64,000 nt of DNA from Trifolium pratense (lineage: Eukaryota; Streptophyta; Magnoliopsida; Fabales; Fabaceae): assembly GCF_020283565.1 (NCBI RefSeq), contig NC_060059.1, positions 26,609,838-26,673,837 on the forward strand, in the 5' to 3' direction. The notes under the pieces are model-generated. The model had not been told where the DNA came from and ran no database searches. It worked only from the letters and a program-made list of their open reading frames with translations. Made by a program: the position numbers and the translations under genes. Below, in pieces: positions 1-14,420 of the stretch (position 1 is its first letter; every line of letters starts with the position of its first letter).

Positions 1-2
1 TC

Positions 3-95
3 TCAGGATCAGAGAATCCAGCAGATATGTTAACCAAGACTGTCACTACTGACAAGCTGAGGCTTTGCATAACCTCAGCTGGCCTTCGAGGATAA
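3..95 (+). CDS. Ty1/copia polyprotein, C-terminal tail (partial)
   Basis: The frame enters from outside the window and ends at TAA 93-95. It reads ...SENPADMLTK...LRLCITSAGLRG, the usual last residues of a copia RNase H domain (the ENPADMLTK motif). Only about 30 residues are visible. The purine-rich stretch at 178-190 and the LTR at 192 follow directly, the normal order at the 3' end of a copia element. The rest of the element lies to the left of the window. Confidence 0.8.
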   Translation, partial: SGSENPADMLTKTVTTDKLRLCITSAGLRG

Positions 96-191
96 TTGAA
101 GACGAAGGCGTTGCACTAGGGAATGAGCAGATGAGCTCAATGTTTACAAGAAGTTGTTGTTGTTTGAAACTTAGACCCCAAGTGGGAGAAT

Positions 192-434
192 TGTTAGAGT
201 TGTGTGGTCTAAATTAGTCCCACATCGCTTATTTTATTTCTGTTATGTCTCATTAAGTGCTATATATATAGACATCTTGTAAACTTCTAAATACCAAGTA
301 ATAAAGCTCTTCTCTAGTGCAACCGTGGACTAGGCACACACACTGTGTGCTGAACCACGTTATATCTTTGTGTCCTTTTTCTCTTTTTCTATTCTTCTCA
401 TTTCTTCTACTATTATTATTGCTCGATACTAACA
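192..434 (+). repeat. 3' LTR of the copia element
   Basis: A purine-rich tract (ccaagtgggagaat) ends at 191. The LTR starts TGTTAGAG at 192 and ends TACTAACA at 434, giving 243 bp with the expected TG...CA ends. It contains a TATA-like run near 262-270 and the phrase tagtcccacatcg that is common in legume LTRs. The upstream LTR is outside the window, so identity between LTRs cannot be judged. Confidence 0.75.
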
Positions 435-1025
435 CTTCTCTTGGTAATTTCATGTATGATTACAAATTACTCAATTTAGTTTCACGATTAGATTAAATCA
501 AAATTGATTATGCCCAACGTCTTGGTAACATAATCCTCTCTTGATCATCGATTCTTAATGTCTTAGGTAATCTATGATCAATTGAGGTTTACACACTTTA
601 ATCTTTTAATCTCAATTAACGATCTGAAATGTCTTAAGTGAAAGTTAATTGATCAATCATTCCTAGATCGATCATTCATTCCTATCGTCATAGTAAAACA
701 AATAATTAAAATCATTACACAATTGATCAAGTCATGCAAAGCATTAAGCACAAGGAATAATTGAAGAAACTAACTTTGTAATTCATATATCAATTCAAAT
801 GAGAATCACATAGTTCAAGAGAAATAATAGTAAGAACCCCCTAAGGATCAATCATGGTAATTTAGTTACACATAGTGATAAAAGACATTACAATCAAAGA
901 AATGAAAGAAAGCATGATTACAAGATGATCTTGATGTGTTTCCACCTTCAAATCCTTGTCTCCAAGCTCCTTGATCTTCAAAGGTTCTTCAAATTGATAT
1001 TTCCAATGTCAATTTTTCGATTCCA
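435..1025. other. AT-rich repeat-like sequence, no gene
   Basis: No open frame or splice pattern that I recognise. The sequence has the look of an old retrotransposon LTR or internal region, with many short GATCAATT-like repeats around 540-730. I could not find its ends. Confidence 0.4.
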
Positions 1026-2470
1026 TCACTCAGATCTGCGTTTTCCTTTTATAACCGGGGTCAATAAATAAGATTTTCGCCCCAGGCACGAAGATTTTTG
1101 CCCTAGGCACAAAAATTTCGCCCCAGGCACGAAAACAGCAGCTGTCATGATTTTCTGATGAAAATTTCGCCCCAGGCACAAGAAATTTCGCCTGGGGCGT
1201 GAAAACAGCAGTCTTGATGATTTTTTGAAATTCTGGCAGACTGGTGGAAAGATGCTGCGAAAGATGCTACAACATCTCGTACCAGTACTGAACACAATAG
1301 ACAAGTTAAAAATAAATTAAGTGCAGGAAGATAAATAAGATAGATCGTTTGTTAACCCAGTTCGGTGCAACGTCACCTAATCTGGAGGATTACCAATCCA
1401 GGAATGAATTCACTATAATAGCTTTAGTTCAAAGCCCTCGACCAACACCCGGTACTTGACTTCTCGCCTAGACACTACCCGTGCAATCCTATCTAAGAAC
1501 CTCTTAGATAATGAGACCCCGTCCCAAATTCCCTCTAGCAACACGTACCATGTTGCTGTCAACTTTATAACGATCAAATATGGAGACACCCTCCTAAGAA
1601 ACTAATACCTAGCCAATACTTAACTAAGTTCACAATTTGGAGTTGCTTACAAGCTTCCTCCAAGTACAATACTCAACTCATTACCTATAGGTTTCTGAGT
1701 GAGGACATAGTGACCATCTCACAACCAGAGTGGTTCACTTACACCAACTCTCCTAGAGAGTGGCTCAAAGACACAAAACCTTAAAGACTACATCTTGATG
1801 AACAATGGCTTCAGTGCGCAAATAGGTGTGAGTCTTCATGTATTTATAGCCTTGAATTGTCTTGATGTGCAAGTTAGGTTTTCAGACCCTCATAGCTGGA
1901 GGAATTGCGGCCAGCCCTAAATTAATTTAAAAAATATAACCAATTTTTGTTTTACGCAAAAATATAACATGTTATATTTTTGTTTTAAATAATACAAACA
2001 GCCTTCCAGAAACTTGAGGAGCAAGACTTCAAATAAACAGCTGGAATCATCTTCATTGGCCAGCTCACAAGATTAATTTCAAAAATATATCCATTTTTTT
2101 TTCTTCACGCACAAAAACACAAAAATATAATCAAGTTATATTTTTGTTTTAAATAATATTCCTTAAGCCCACTTCATGAAGCTTGGAGTACAAGGCTCGT
2201 TTTGGTTAGACGCACATGCTTGCATATATAATTGAAGCAAATCTTGACTGAGGTTTGAAATACAAATTCTGCACGAAAACAGAGCATCAGGATGCTGTAC
2301 GATGATGCTACAACATCTTGTCCAGCATCTGACTATAACTTGTTTTTTTGCAAAATGTAGCCAACATAAAAACCTCAACATTTTTTGCAGGAGAATTTCG
2401 CCCCAGGCACAAAGAATTTCGCCTGGAGCGTGAAAACAGGGACTTGGGTTGATTTTTCTGAATTCTTCGG
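1026..2470. repeat. Nested LTR-like repeat region with GCCCCAGGCAC motifs
   Basis: The short motif TTTCGCCCCAGGCAC, often followed by GAAAACAGCAG, recurs in both orientations at about 1075-1215 and again at 2394-2445. Between them lies a separate LTR-like block (1255-1870). The outer motif region therefore looks like one element interrupted by another. Frames here are short and translate the repeat itself, so they are not treated as genes. Confidence 0.5.
1255..1870 (-). repeat. LTR-like repeat, inverted relative of 61350-62000
   Basis: Read on the minus strand, this block matches the plus strand at about 61380-61980. Shared stretches include ctctctaggagagttggtgt, aagcttgtaagcaactccaa, gtgacgttgcaccgaactgg and gtactggtacgagatg. 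The block has the composition of a retrotransposon LTR. It carries no protein. The two copies lie about 60 kb apart in opposite orientation. Confidence 0.65.
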
Positions 2471-4603
2471 CTACTTTCTTCCTTTGCAAATATCCTCAAA
2501 CTAGTGCATTATTCCTCCATGAAATAGGTCACAATTCTTCTAAAAACACTTGCAATTGGTCTTTATTTCATGTAATGACGCATGTCATCACAACCCCAAA
2601 CTTATTTCATTCCTTGTCCTCGAGGAATATCTCAATCTCTAAGAAAACAACACACTACCTCAATCCATTTGGCTACACAAACTCAAACCCAATCAAGTTA
2701 AACACAACTTACACAATATTTCAACGATCAATGTACCTGCAAAACAGGTTAGCACTCAAACGCTCAAGTGAGCATGTGATCAAGGAAGAGTGAAGTGAAA
2801 AGTGATTGAATTGTGTACGTTGACGCCAAAGCCTTGTTCTTATATAGGGAGAGACAGTTATAATTGTCTGTGACAACTACCAACAGTTGGTACATAGCAA
2901 GGGAAGTGTTGACATGAATCCAATGGTCCTAGCAGCGTTGCCAGGAAAATATTCGCTACAGGGGATGTGTCGGTACCTATGACTTATATGCGACACTATC
3001 AAAATAAAGTGGACTTAAACTGAACCGAAAATATTTGGGCCGATTGGATTGGGCCTTGACGCAGTCCAAAACAATTGTTATAAACTTAATAATTAGAGAT
3101 GAAATTCATATTTTTCTCCTGATTATTTTCATTATTTTCTAAATGTGGTTACTCGTAGTGGGATTTTATTTTTTTAAAATTGTTAGTATTTTAATTGTTG
3201 TGATAGTTTTTTTTACATTTTGTTAGGACTTGAACACTTAACCTTCAACTCCTTTAACCTTTAACTTAACTGATTCAATCAGTTGAACTATTCATTTCAT
3301 CTTATTCATAACGGGATTATGATTGTGATTTTTGTTTGTTTTTTGGTAAAGAATTCCATGTGGACATATGATCACGTGGTATGTGTTACCTGAATGTGAG
3401 TCCAATTGAAAATTCAAAGTTTTTGAAAATCTTAGATATAAGAAATGAATTAAAGTGTAAAATGTTGAACGTAAATCTCATGATTCATGAAAACATGGCG
3501 GTAAAGTAAGCCTAAGAGCGTTGGTATAATAAGCTTGTGACAACATTAATAAAAAGAGGTGAAAGTGTGAGGTGGAAATTTAATATAATCTTCAGGCTCT
3601 CTTTGTGTCATTTTCTGTGACCACAAACAAGTCAAAATCTCAACCTTAGCTCCCCCATATTATATACACACACATAAATCATCACTTCCTTAACATTTTC
3701 GATAAAAACACTTATTTCCATCTTCCTCTTCTGTTGGTCTACTATTGTGGGGTACAAAGCCTTTCATGATTTTGTTCTACAATTCTAGACCCTATTTGAC
3801 TTTCTTTCACCTTTGTCTCCTTCCTAATAAGGTTTCTTATTCTATATCTTGTTATTTGATTATATTGTAGCTCATTTATTTTAGAGAAATAATTTTCAAA
3901 TATTGATCAAAATAATATCTCATCAAAATTTGATAATTATCTTCTTCATGAAGTTACTTGTCAGACTTAAAAAAAAATTCAGTGTCTTCTATGGTAACGT
4001 TTTTTTCTGTTCTAATATCATTATTCGATATTTTATGTTTATCACATGATAAAAGTTTTAACCGCAGCCATCATAATATTTTATATTTTGTTTTCATGTC
4101 TAGCGAAGTTGGTGCATGAATGAAAGAGAAAAAAAATCTCTATGAAATATATTTGTGCTTGGTAAATGTTGTAATTAATCTGAGTCGTTCGATCTAAAAT
4201 TAACAAATGAAATTATTTACATACAAAATACACAATTTTCAATCTTGTCCGTCCAATCTATTATCAACGGTCCAAATTGAAAACTACATGAAGCATTTAC
4301 AACAGGGAATCTGAATCCGTAATTTTCTAACATAACATATGTAAATTATTATATCTTGTGTTTAGGGTGGAGGGCCCTGAAGAAACAAATTGGTGTGGGG
4401 CATTTTGTCTTGCATGAAGTGAGGTTGTTTTAGGGTTTCTTTCTATTAAAGTCAACTACTAAATAATGGAGAAAGATAACGACTATACGGTACAAACATA
4501 TATAGCATAGCATTCTTTTTTTATATATATCTTAATTTCATTATCTCCACTCAAATATATGTTATATCTTTTTCATCTATCATAACCTCATATATCAATC
4601 ACC
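2471..4603. other. Intergenic region and probable FAMA promoter
   Basis: About 2.1 kb with no supported gene. The open frame at 2449-2793 is low-complexity and is not supported as a gene. The last few hundred bases are AT-rich, with TATATAT runs around 4520-4560, as expected upstream of the FAMA start codon. Regulatory sites could not be assigned by eye. Confidence 0.5.
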
Positions 4604-6763
4604 ATGTTGTTTTGCCCCAATTTTGAATCGTTGCAGACACCAGGTTTCAACACACTTGACTACACACAAGATCAACAACAATATGAACAACTTATGAAGT
4701 ATCGAGTTGGCGAAACTTCGGGCGAAAACAACGGGATGGTGGTGGATAATTACATGCCTCAAACACAAACTGCTGGAGGTTTTTATGGTGCAAATAATTC
4801 TTTTGATAAAATGAGTTTTGCAGATGTGATGCAGTTTGCAGCTTTAAACCGGGAAGAATCTGATCCGGTATATTTCATGAAGTTTCCTGTCTTGAACAAC
4901 AAGATGGAAAATGAAAACTTGATTTTTAGTGGTGGTGATGGGATAGGAGAAAATGAATCAAGAGATGATCGTCAACAAGATCAGTACGAAGAAATAAATC
5001 GAGTTTCTGAGGAGAACAACAACGTTTCGGTGCAAGTAGTACAAGAGAACAATAAGAAGAGGAAGAGACCAAGAAGTGTTAAGACAAGTGAAGAAGTTGA
5101 GAGTCAAAGAATGACTCACATCGCAGTTGAAAGGAATCGAAGGAAGCAAATGAATGAGCATCTTCGTGTCCTTAGATCTCTCATGCCTGGTTCATACGTC
5201 CAAAGGGTACGCAATTAATTAAGAATCATCGTACAGTTACTAGATGTTAAGAATTTCACATCTGATATGATATGATTTGAATACGAGTTTATAAGTCCAA
5301 AGGGTATGCAATTAATTAAGATGTGATATGATCTGAATATGAGTTTATCGTACAGTTATTAGATGTTAAGAGTCTCATATCTAATGTGATATTAACATGG
5401 TTGAGTTGTCTAAAATTTAACATCTTGTTAACAAATCAAGTTTTAAAGTCATGTGATGACATTTTAATACTCTATTTTCTCTAGTTGATGATCGCAGATG
5501 TTCAATCATATCACTTTATCTTATGCAACTTGGTTTCGTATCCGTACGCCGGTTGTACTCGTGATGAGTGTTTGTTTGTTTGTTTGTTAGAATTGATTAG
5601 GGTTGGTTCACTCGTGATGGTTGGACTACACTTTTATGTGAACTTACCGGGTCAATATATTTGTCTTATGCCCCACAATTTTTCGTACTTTTTTATTTTT
5701 TATTTAATCTATATATTTTTCCTTTTGCTTAAAAAAAGAATTCTTTCTTTTTGATAATATTTGACATTACAATATTATAGGGTGATCAAGCTTCAATAAT
5801 TGGGGGAGCAATAGAGTTTGTGAGGGAATTGGAACAACTTCTTCAATGTTTAGAATCACAAAAGAGAAGGAGATTACTAGGAGAAGCACAATCAAAACAA
5901 GTTGAGGATTCAGCTCCATTTTTTCCAGCAACTAATTTACCAACAAATGATCAGATGAAGCTAGTTGAGATAGAAACTGGACTAGAAGAAGAAACAGCAG
6001 AGAGTAAGTCATGTTTGGCTGATGTAGAAGTGAAACTTCTTGGATTTGATGCAATGATTAAAATCCTATCAAAGAGAAGGCCAGGACAGTTGATCAAGAT
6101 CATTGCTGCTCTTGAAGATATGCAGCTTATTATCCTTCACACCAACATCACCACCATTGAACAAACGGTTCTTTATTCATTCAATGTTAAGGTATGTATT
6201 TTATTCATACACCATGTTCAATTTAATATTTTTCATAATGCATTTTAAAATTTTTAGAGTAATTTTGGTAAATACAACAATAAGGATAATGTATAAATAA
6301 AATACTACGGTATTCTATGAAATTGTACAAACATAATATTTTATTTATATACTTTTTTTTAATTCTTATGAAATTGTAAAATAGCTAGGTAGATTAGTAT
6401 GTAGTACCGACACCTTTGGATTAGGCGTGTTCCGGTATATGATACTGACACTTATAATTATATTGAATTGTGACATTTTCTCAAATTACTATTGTTATCG
6501 ACGTGTCAGTGTCTGCTGTATGTTTGTGTATGTGTCCGTGGTAGATTATTTTAAGGTGGAGGAGGTGTAGTAATTTAATTAACCCACTTAAATCATCAAA
6601 ATCATAAACCAAAATCTTGAGATATGGTATATATTATTAATTTAGTTTTGTAATGTGTGTGTACATGCAGGTAGCTAGTGATACAAGGTTCACAGCAGAA
6701 GATATAGCAAGCTCCGTTCAGCAGATACTAAGTTTTATTCATGCAAACACCACCACCATGTGA
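4604..6763 (+). CDS. FAMA: FAMA-type bHLH transcription factor (3 exons)
   Basis: Exons 4604-5206, 5781-6191 and 6671-6763 join in phase 0 with GT-AG introns and give 368 residues (Arabidopsis FAMA has about 414). The start ATG sits in a good caccATG context. The basic helix-loop-helix spans about residues 168-222. Its basic part [15 protein letters not shown] is identical to the SPCH/MUTE/FAMA family as I know it, with E-box contacts His172, Glu176 and Arg180. LQCLE (222-226) fits the LxCxE motif through which FAMA binds the retinoblastoma-related protein. [10 protein letters not shown] just before the bHLH and the C-terminal ACT-like region (about 265-365, [16 protein letters not shown]) are FAMA-like rather than SPCH- or MUTE-like. 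By family knowledge it drives the last division and identity of stomatal guard cells in the nucleus. Exon 3 has a truncated copy at 22336. Confidence 0.93.
5198..5415 (+). repeat. Tandem duplication in FAMA intron 1 that copies the 5' splice site
   Basis: The exon 1/intron 1 junction, gtccaaagg followed by gtacgc, at 5198-5212 is repeated at 5295-5309 as gtccaaagg followed by gtatgc. The next bases (caattaattaaga) and later pieces (tacagtta, tagatgttaag) also repeat. The unit is about 97 bp. The second donor is out of frame, and read-through from exon 1 meets a stop at once (caattaattaa), so only the first donor gives the FAMA protein. Confidence 0.75.
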
Positions 6764-7384
6764 TTATTATTAATAAGCTATTATATGTGTCAAAAAAAGA
6801 AATTAATAAGTTATTATATATATTGTTGTATTTGTATGATACCTATACTCTTGTCTTTATATTTAATTTAATGATGATATAATAATATATAGATAATTAC
6901 ACCGCCTCTTCATTCATCCAATGTCAATTGGATTTTCCATACTAGAAACCTCTTTCTTACAATATTTTTAACAGCAAAAGTTAACTATATATACTGGAGT
7001 CACAAGAGGGAATGCAAATCACCAATTTATATAGTACAAAATAAATAATAAAAATATTATATTTATTTTGTATTTTTTGTTAATATAATATTTATTTTTT
7101 ACTAAAATTAATAAAAATACATGGTTAAACTATTTTTGAGAGATTCATATTTCATAACTTTTTTAGTCACTTGCTCTCTTGCTCCATCACTTGTGTTGTG
7201 GTAAATAAAAAAGTCAATGCAGAAAGTGTAGGAGACAAAATCTTGAATTTGTTTCCATCAGATTCAGAATTTAAATAAGCTTGCAAGTACATGGATGACT
7301 TTGATGTGCAAAGTCAACGTGTCCCGTACGTACCATGTTTGTGTTTTGACTTGTCAGAAGTGTCTAACTTTGGAGGTATTAGTC
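6764..7384. other. FAMA 3' UTR and AT-rich intergenic sequence
   Basis: The first roughly 80 bp (tgattattattaata... to ttgttgtatt) are also found after the FAMA exon 3 copy at 22399-22440. The remainder is AT-rich with no gene that I can support. Confidence 0.5.
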
Positions 7385-7692
7385 TGGAATTAGACATGTT
7401 TCATCTTTTGTAGGGTAGTAATTCTTAGAATATAAGGTGAATATTCCCTCTACTTTATAAACACATATCGCAATCGATGTGGGATTCTTAACACACTCCC
7501 TTACGCCCAGTATTATTGAGCTTGGTGCGTGGATATAAACGGTGGGTAGCCCGATAGCGGAAACCTGATAACAAGTGGTCCAACGAATCACGGAGAAGCT
7601 CTGATACCATCTTCAAATTGGTATTGGGCCTAACTCATCCTTACAAAACCGGCTTATAAGGTGAGGATTGCCTCTACTTTATAAACACATAT
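7385..7692 (-). mobile_element. TRIM-like miniature LTR element
   Basis: On the minus strand it reads as an LTR end (7692-7603), then TGGTATCAGAGC (7602-7591), the initiator-Met tRNA primer site, then about 100 bp of internal sequence. Next come a purine-rich tract and a new LTR start, TGTTAAGAATCCCACATCG, near 7492. The phrase aggtga..attgcctctactttataaaca occurs at 7432-7465 and again at 7659-7692, as expected for two LTR copies. There is no coding capacity. This TGTTAAGAATCCCACATCG family is common in legumes. The exact left end is uncertain. Confidence 0.6.
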
Positions 7693-8292
7693 TCAGTACT
7701 CTTTTGAGGAGCATTAATCGAATTTTCAACTATAAGGATTAATGCTCTATAAACAGAAGATTGAACATTAATCAAATTTTCAACTACATCAATTATACCC
7801 ACAAAATAGTTTTTTGGTTTAAAAATATTTGTTTTTTTACCCAAAAACAAAATTAATTCACATTAATAAAAAAAATTAATACAAAAGAGTATTAACTCAA
7901 ATTTATAGAAATTAAATGTCAAAAATTGGTCGTTTTCGCAAGTATATGAAAAACTAAATTTATTTATCTCCTAATAATTTATCTTCAAAGTTTACCAAAA
8001 AATGACATAATATTCAAAATACTAGCATCGATTAAACTAAATTTCAAATTTTCTCTATACTTCAAACGATTGTTTCCAGTTTCCACCGATAATTCAGAAT
8101 CAATTTCAAATAGAACTTTATCAAAGCCTCTAAATCTATAGCATCTTCCATAGCAAGCAAAAGAGACCAAGCTTCCCCTTCTAAAGTTGGAAGTATCGGT
8201 TGCCGCCAACTTGTCAACCTTAGCTATATGATTACGGAAACAAGCACTCGTCAAAGTCACACTAGCCTCAGCAAAAAACCACACATCAACGT
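7693..8292. other. Intergenic, no supported gene
   Basis: AT-rich sequence. A frame on the minus strand (7985-8341) runs into the MITE at 8293 and has no recognisable domain, so it is not called as a gene. Confidence 0.4.
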
Positions 8293-8541
8293 GACTCCAT
8301 CCGTCCCAATTTTTATAAGAAAAAAAAATATATTGTCCCAAATTATAAGTAAAAAAAATTAACTTTTACTCTTTTTCTCTTATTTTTTCTATAATCAATA
8401 GCTAATAAAATTCTTTTTACATCTTTCTATAAAACTTATTTCAATAAAAACACAAAAAAGTCAAACTTCAAATTATCATATTTTCCTTTTCTTAATAAAT
8501 GTAAAAAAAAATTTCTTATAATTTGGACGGATCAATGGAGT
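8293..8541. mobile_element. MITE with ACTCCATCCGTCC ends
   Basis: The left end ACTCCATCCGTCC...TTATAAGAAA pairs with the right end TTTCTTATAATTTGGACGG...GGAGT as an imperfect terminal inverted repeat. Length is about 250 bp and the middle is AT-rich and non-coding. The ends resemble the Stowaway/mariner-type CTCCNTCCGT family of plants. Confidence 0.7.
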
Positions 8542-10169
<1,628 letters not shown>

Positions 10170-10483
10170 GTTTAAGGATTTATATGGATATATATTACTA
10201 TTTTAGGATTATGATTTAGGGTTTATTTCAATTCAATGTTTTCTTTTATGCGTTCTATAGTTTGGATTCATATGAATTAAAAGATGTTACTTTACTAACG
10301 CTTTCTCTCTGTTAACCTTCCTTTTCTCCTTAAACAGGAACTACAATTCACGCTTTCATTTTATTTTCATATATTCTTTGCCGATTGATAACGAATTAAG
10401 TCATAGGGGGATCAAACCATTAAATCATTATAACTTCAACATCTATTTGTTGAAGTTGTGATGTTTAGCATAATCATGCAACA
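10170..10483. other. H3 copy 1 3' region up to the Helitron 1 insertion site
   Basis: The first roughly 60 bp (attttaggattatgatttagggttta) match the region after H3 copy 2. The last roughly 45 bp (tatttgttgaag...catgcaaca) match 31804-31841 next to the GPT gene. This is host sequence that was joined to 16738 before Helitron 1 inserted. Confidence 0.7.
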
Positions 10484-11815
10484 TCATTCTAACTACACAC
10501 ATTCAACACAGCTATAGGGTAAGTTTTGCCATGTGTCAATCACACAATGCTGCAGAAGAAATCCTAGCTGGACAAGATCACAAATACTTTGCTTCTTCTG
10601 GCCATCAGTTTGAATTTCGTTTCCCCCCTTTCATCTCTTTGCTAGCTGGGCCAAACTTTTTTACCCAGCCCAGTCCAATAAGCCCAAGGATGGCAAACAA
10701 ACAAAAAATGGTCAGAACTCATAAGCAAGCTGTTGTCGTGTTGTCGTTTTCAGCATGCGAGTGATTTTCTTCATTTGGGTAACAAACCTGTTGCTCCTTT
10801 CTCTGCTGCAAGCTCCTTTCACTGATCTAGGTTTCAAATTCAAATTTCAAATCCCCCTCAAAATGTCTTTTGTGGCATCTCTATTTGCACACACAATCTC
10901 TCTCCCTCTTCTACCTTCATTCAATACATGCCAATCTCTCTGCGTCCATTTCTCTGCTTCATCTCCCAGAATCTAGATAACAATTTTTTTCTCTCTTTGT
11001 TTTCACTTTGGTACAGATTAACTTCCATTATTAATGATTAGTTAATGTGTTATTTTCCTCACAGATTCACACTTCCATCGCAATTTTCAGGTAACGATAA
11101 TTTAGGATTCGTCAATCTGGAAGTTCATGATTTGATTTCATATTCTAATTTTGATTTTTTTTTCTTGCAAGTTTTTATTGTTTGTTCAGGTTCACAATTA
11201 GAGTTTGATTGGGTAAGTTTTCTGAACTTTGAATTTTCAATTTTCCCCTTCTGAGTTATGTATTATTTTAGTTTTTTGTGAATATGTTTCAATACGAAAA
11301 ACTTATGGCTTTGTGGTCTTACTTTTGTGCTTTTATCTTATATTTGATTTGATATTTGAAAACTTATGGATTTTCAATGGAATTGATCTATTGTTTGAGT
11401 GATCTTTTATAATTTGATACTTTTAATTACTTTAGTTTGATTTAGATAGAAAGAATCATTGTCATCCTTTGAATTCCTTACTTTAATGAGAGTTGGTAAG
11501 CTACATAGCTTTCATTGTATTTGAAAACTCTCATTTGATTGTGAAAGTGAGCACTCAAAGTGTTTGAGGAAATGTCTCAATATGAAAAAACAATGGCTTT
11601 GTGTTTTTATTTTTTGGTGTTTTTCTATACCATCATTTGTATGCAATTAGTGAAAGAATTAGTGAAAATAGATAATTTGTTAGCTTTTACATCACCAACT
11701 TTCGGGTACTTTATAAAAATGGTGTCTTCTTCATCATATTTTTTTATATGATTTATTTAAATTTTTGCAAAATCTGTATGAAATCAACTGTAATACTCTA
11801 TTTGCACTTTGCAGG

Positions 11816-14420
11816 CCAAAAGATTTGTAGACTATTTGGCTACTTTGGTCCTCTAAATGCAGTTTTCGTGCCTCATGATGATTATATTAGGTAAGCTTAT
11901 TTACTCTGTCTTAAACACAACTTATATATAGCTTCTTTGTGTTGTTTTAATTTAAAGTTTTAATTTTCCAGTTCAATGTGTTACATGTGAAGGTGTATAG
12001 TGCTCCAAATTTATCATTTAATTTTGGTCAACATGATGGCATTGTTTCTCACTCTCAGATTACTACTTTAAAATATAGTTTTTGTTTCTCATCTACCTGA
12101 TATAATTTTTAATTATTTTTAACTTTAGAGCAATTGTTTTTCTTGCACTGCTGCCCTGTGTTAAGTAGAGTGAGTCACTTCATTTCAGGCCATGTTATTC
12201 AGTCTCATGGAACTAAACTCTTAGATGCAGCATGCAGCCGCCTCAGTTGTAGAAAATTTGGGACTGTATTATATTTCAAGAATCGATATACATTTTGTTT
12301 GCAAGCTAAATTCACCTGAAACTTCTGTTTTAAAGGCTTTGGATTGCGCAATCTTGATAAATTTGTTTTATACTTGCAGGCTTTACCCGGTCTGCAGTTG
12401 ACTTCACTTAACAAAGTTATTGTCCAGAGCATGAATGGGAAGAAAAGACATGAAGTGAGTCCTTGATTATCATATTTTATAGTTGCCTTCTTTATATTAC
12501 TAGATGTTGCTTTGGACCTATGGTTTTAGACAGGAAAGTTAACATATATTGATTCATTTTCTTTTGCATCTAGAAATTTATTGCCCTAAAATATTCCATA
12601 TAAAAACATTTCATGTGTGCATGTAGAAGCTCCTTTTGCTGTTGTAAGTACAGTTGCAGAGAGTGTGAGAGCTCATGCCATTGTTGATGTTGCTGCTGGT
12701 CAGGTTGAGCTTCATTTTCTTATTTATTGAGTTCCTTTGTTTTCCTTCAATTTCTTTAAATTACCAACTTCATGATAACGAAACAATCTCCATCAATAAC
12801 ACTTTTATATAGTGCTGGTTTTGATGGACACATAAATGAGTTCTTATCATAGCCGTACAAATAGAATGGTCTCTTTGAAAATCAAATAGTTCTATTTTTT
12901 TTTTTATTATTTTAACAATGAATGGTAGGCTAAAAAAAATTCTAAATTTTGATGTTTAGTTGCTATTTTGATTCTTATGTTCATTCTTCTTCTTTGCTTA
13001 TTGTGTTTATGTTTTCATTGCAGCAAAATGACATACCTATGATTCCTAAGATGCTCAGAAAATATGAAGTTCATCTATTTTGTTTACAAATTGAGGTAAT
13101 GCAGATTTTTTTTAGTCTTAATGAAAAAGAAGGCTGCTTTAAAAGTTTGGTTTTCTCAACCGAGAAAATTTTGTTTTTTGTTTCATGAAAAAACTCTCGA
13201 GCATGAGACTATTGTTGAACTAATTATCTCCCTTTTATATTATTCTTTCTCATGTACATATCTTCCTTTGTTATATATATCAAAATATTATTAGAACTAT
13301 CTTGACCATCCCTTTTTAATGTTTTACCTCTACAATAGAGAATGTTAGTTTCATACATGAAGGAGGGGTTTTGTTTTTTATATTTAATTTATCGAGTTAT
13401 TGGTACTATTTTGGATGGTCATTGGTAGTGTATATAAATTAGAAGTGGTATATATTTGTTATTCGAATCAATGGAAAAACTTCCATACTGTTGTTAGGCA
13501 TAGATTTAGGTGTGTTTGTTCTTTTCCCTTTTCTCTATATATTGGAAGTGTATATAAATTAGAAGTGGTATATATTTAGGGTAGTATGCTCACTAAGTTC
13601 TTAAAAAGGAATTAAATATGCATCTATTTGGAACTTCGTTCAAAGCTCCATTTTGGAGAGAGTAGTTTAATTACTTAGCTTGAGTGGTATAGTTTATTTA
13701 TAATGTGGAACTTTGGTCAAGGCTGAGTTTATTTATACATGGTCTACAATGGAAACCTTTCATTGTGACAAGGCTTCTATTGATAAAATGTATTGATAAA
13801 ATGTATTGAGCCTTGGTCATTTTATAGGTGTTTGGACCAATTTACTTTATATTTCAGTTTCACGTGTTTGTTGTGATTATGATGATGCTAACTCTTAAGT
13901 ATGATTTTTGGTTTTTATGGTTTCTTTTCTGTGAGATGATATTAAGTATTGAATAAATGAAATTAAACCACCCCCTTGGTATTATGTTATATTCTTCTCC
14001 CAATCATTTTTTAACACATTCATTTTTGGGTCAAAAAAACTGAACTTCAACTTATATTCATGAGTTGAGACTTGAGTGATGGAATTTTCTTTATCTTATA
14101 AACTTTTTCAATAGATAGTATGCTGATTTTTTCCATTGGAATGGCTTGGTGAAACTTGTGATTTCTTTCTTCTCTGTCCAGACAAGAAAGTGCAGATAGT
14201 ATATGGCTCACTACCTTTTGATCTTGAGGCTGGTCATAAGATACTACCAAATATAATTCCCTGGAATTTTCCCTCAGAGTTATCCACACTAATCGAGAAG
14301 GAGGTTGCCAAGTCAATGACCATAATAGAAAACAACTCAAACTGGGAAGGGTTAGCTAATGAAGAGCTTTGCATAGAAACTGATTATTTAGCTATTCTTG
14401 ACGACACTTCTGTTGTATGG
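11816..14420 (+). pseudogene. Captured multi-exon gene fragment of unknown family
   Basis: Several coding-looking stretches lie between AG and GT sites in the same orientation. They are near 11818-11891 (CRLFGYFGPLNAVFVPHDD), 12190-12255 (GHVIQSHGTKLLDAACS), 12381-12453 (LPGLQLTSLNKVIVQSMNG), 12640-12703 (STVAESVRAHAIVDVAAGQ), 13024-13095 (NDIPMIPKMLRKYEVH) and 14180-14415 (ending ETDYLAILDDTSVVW). The pattern of short exons and AT-rich introns says this was a real gene. I do not recognise the family, and the pieces may not all come from one gene. No complete frame survives. Confidence 0.45.

Noticed and set aside
2163..2793. Open frames of 63-114 codons near 2.2-2.8 kb
   Set aside because: They translate the GCCCCAGGCAC repeat motif or low-complexity sequence and show no domain.
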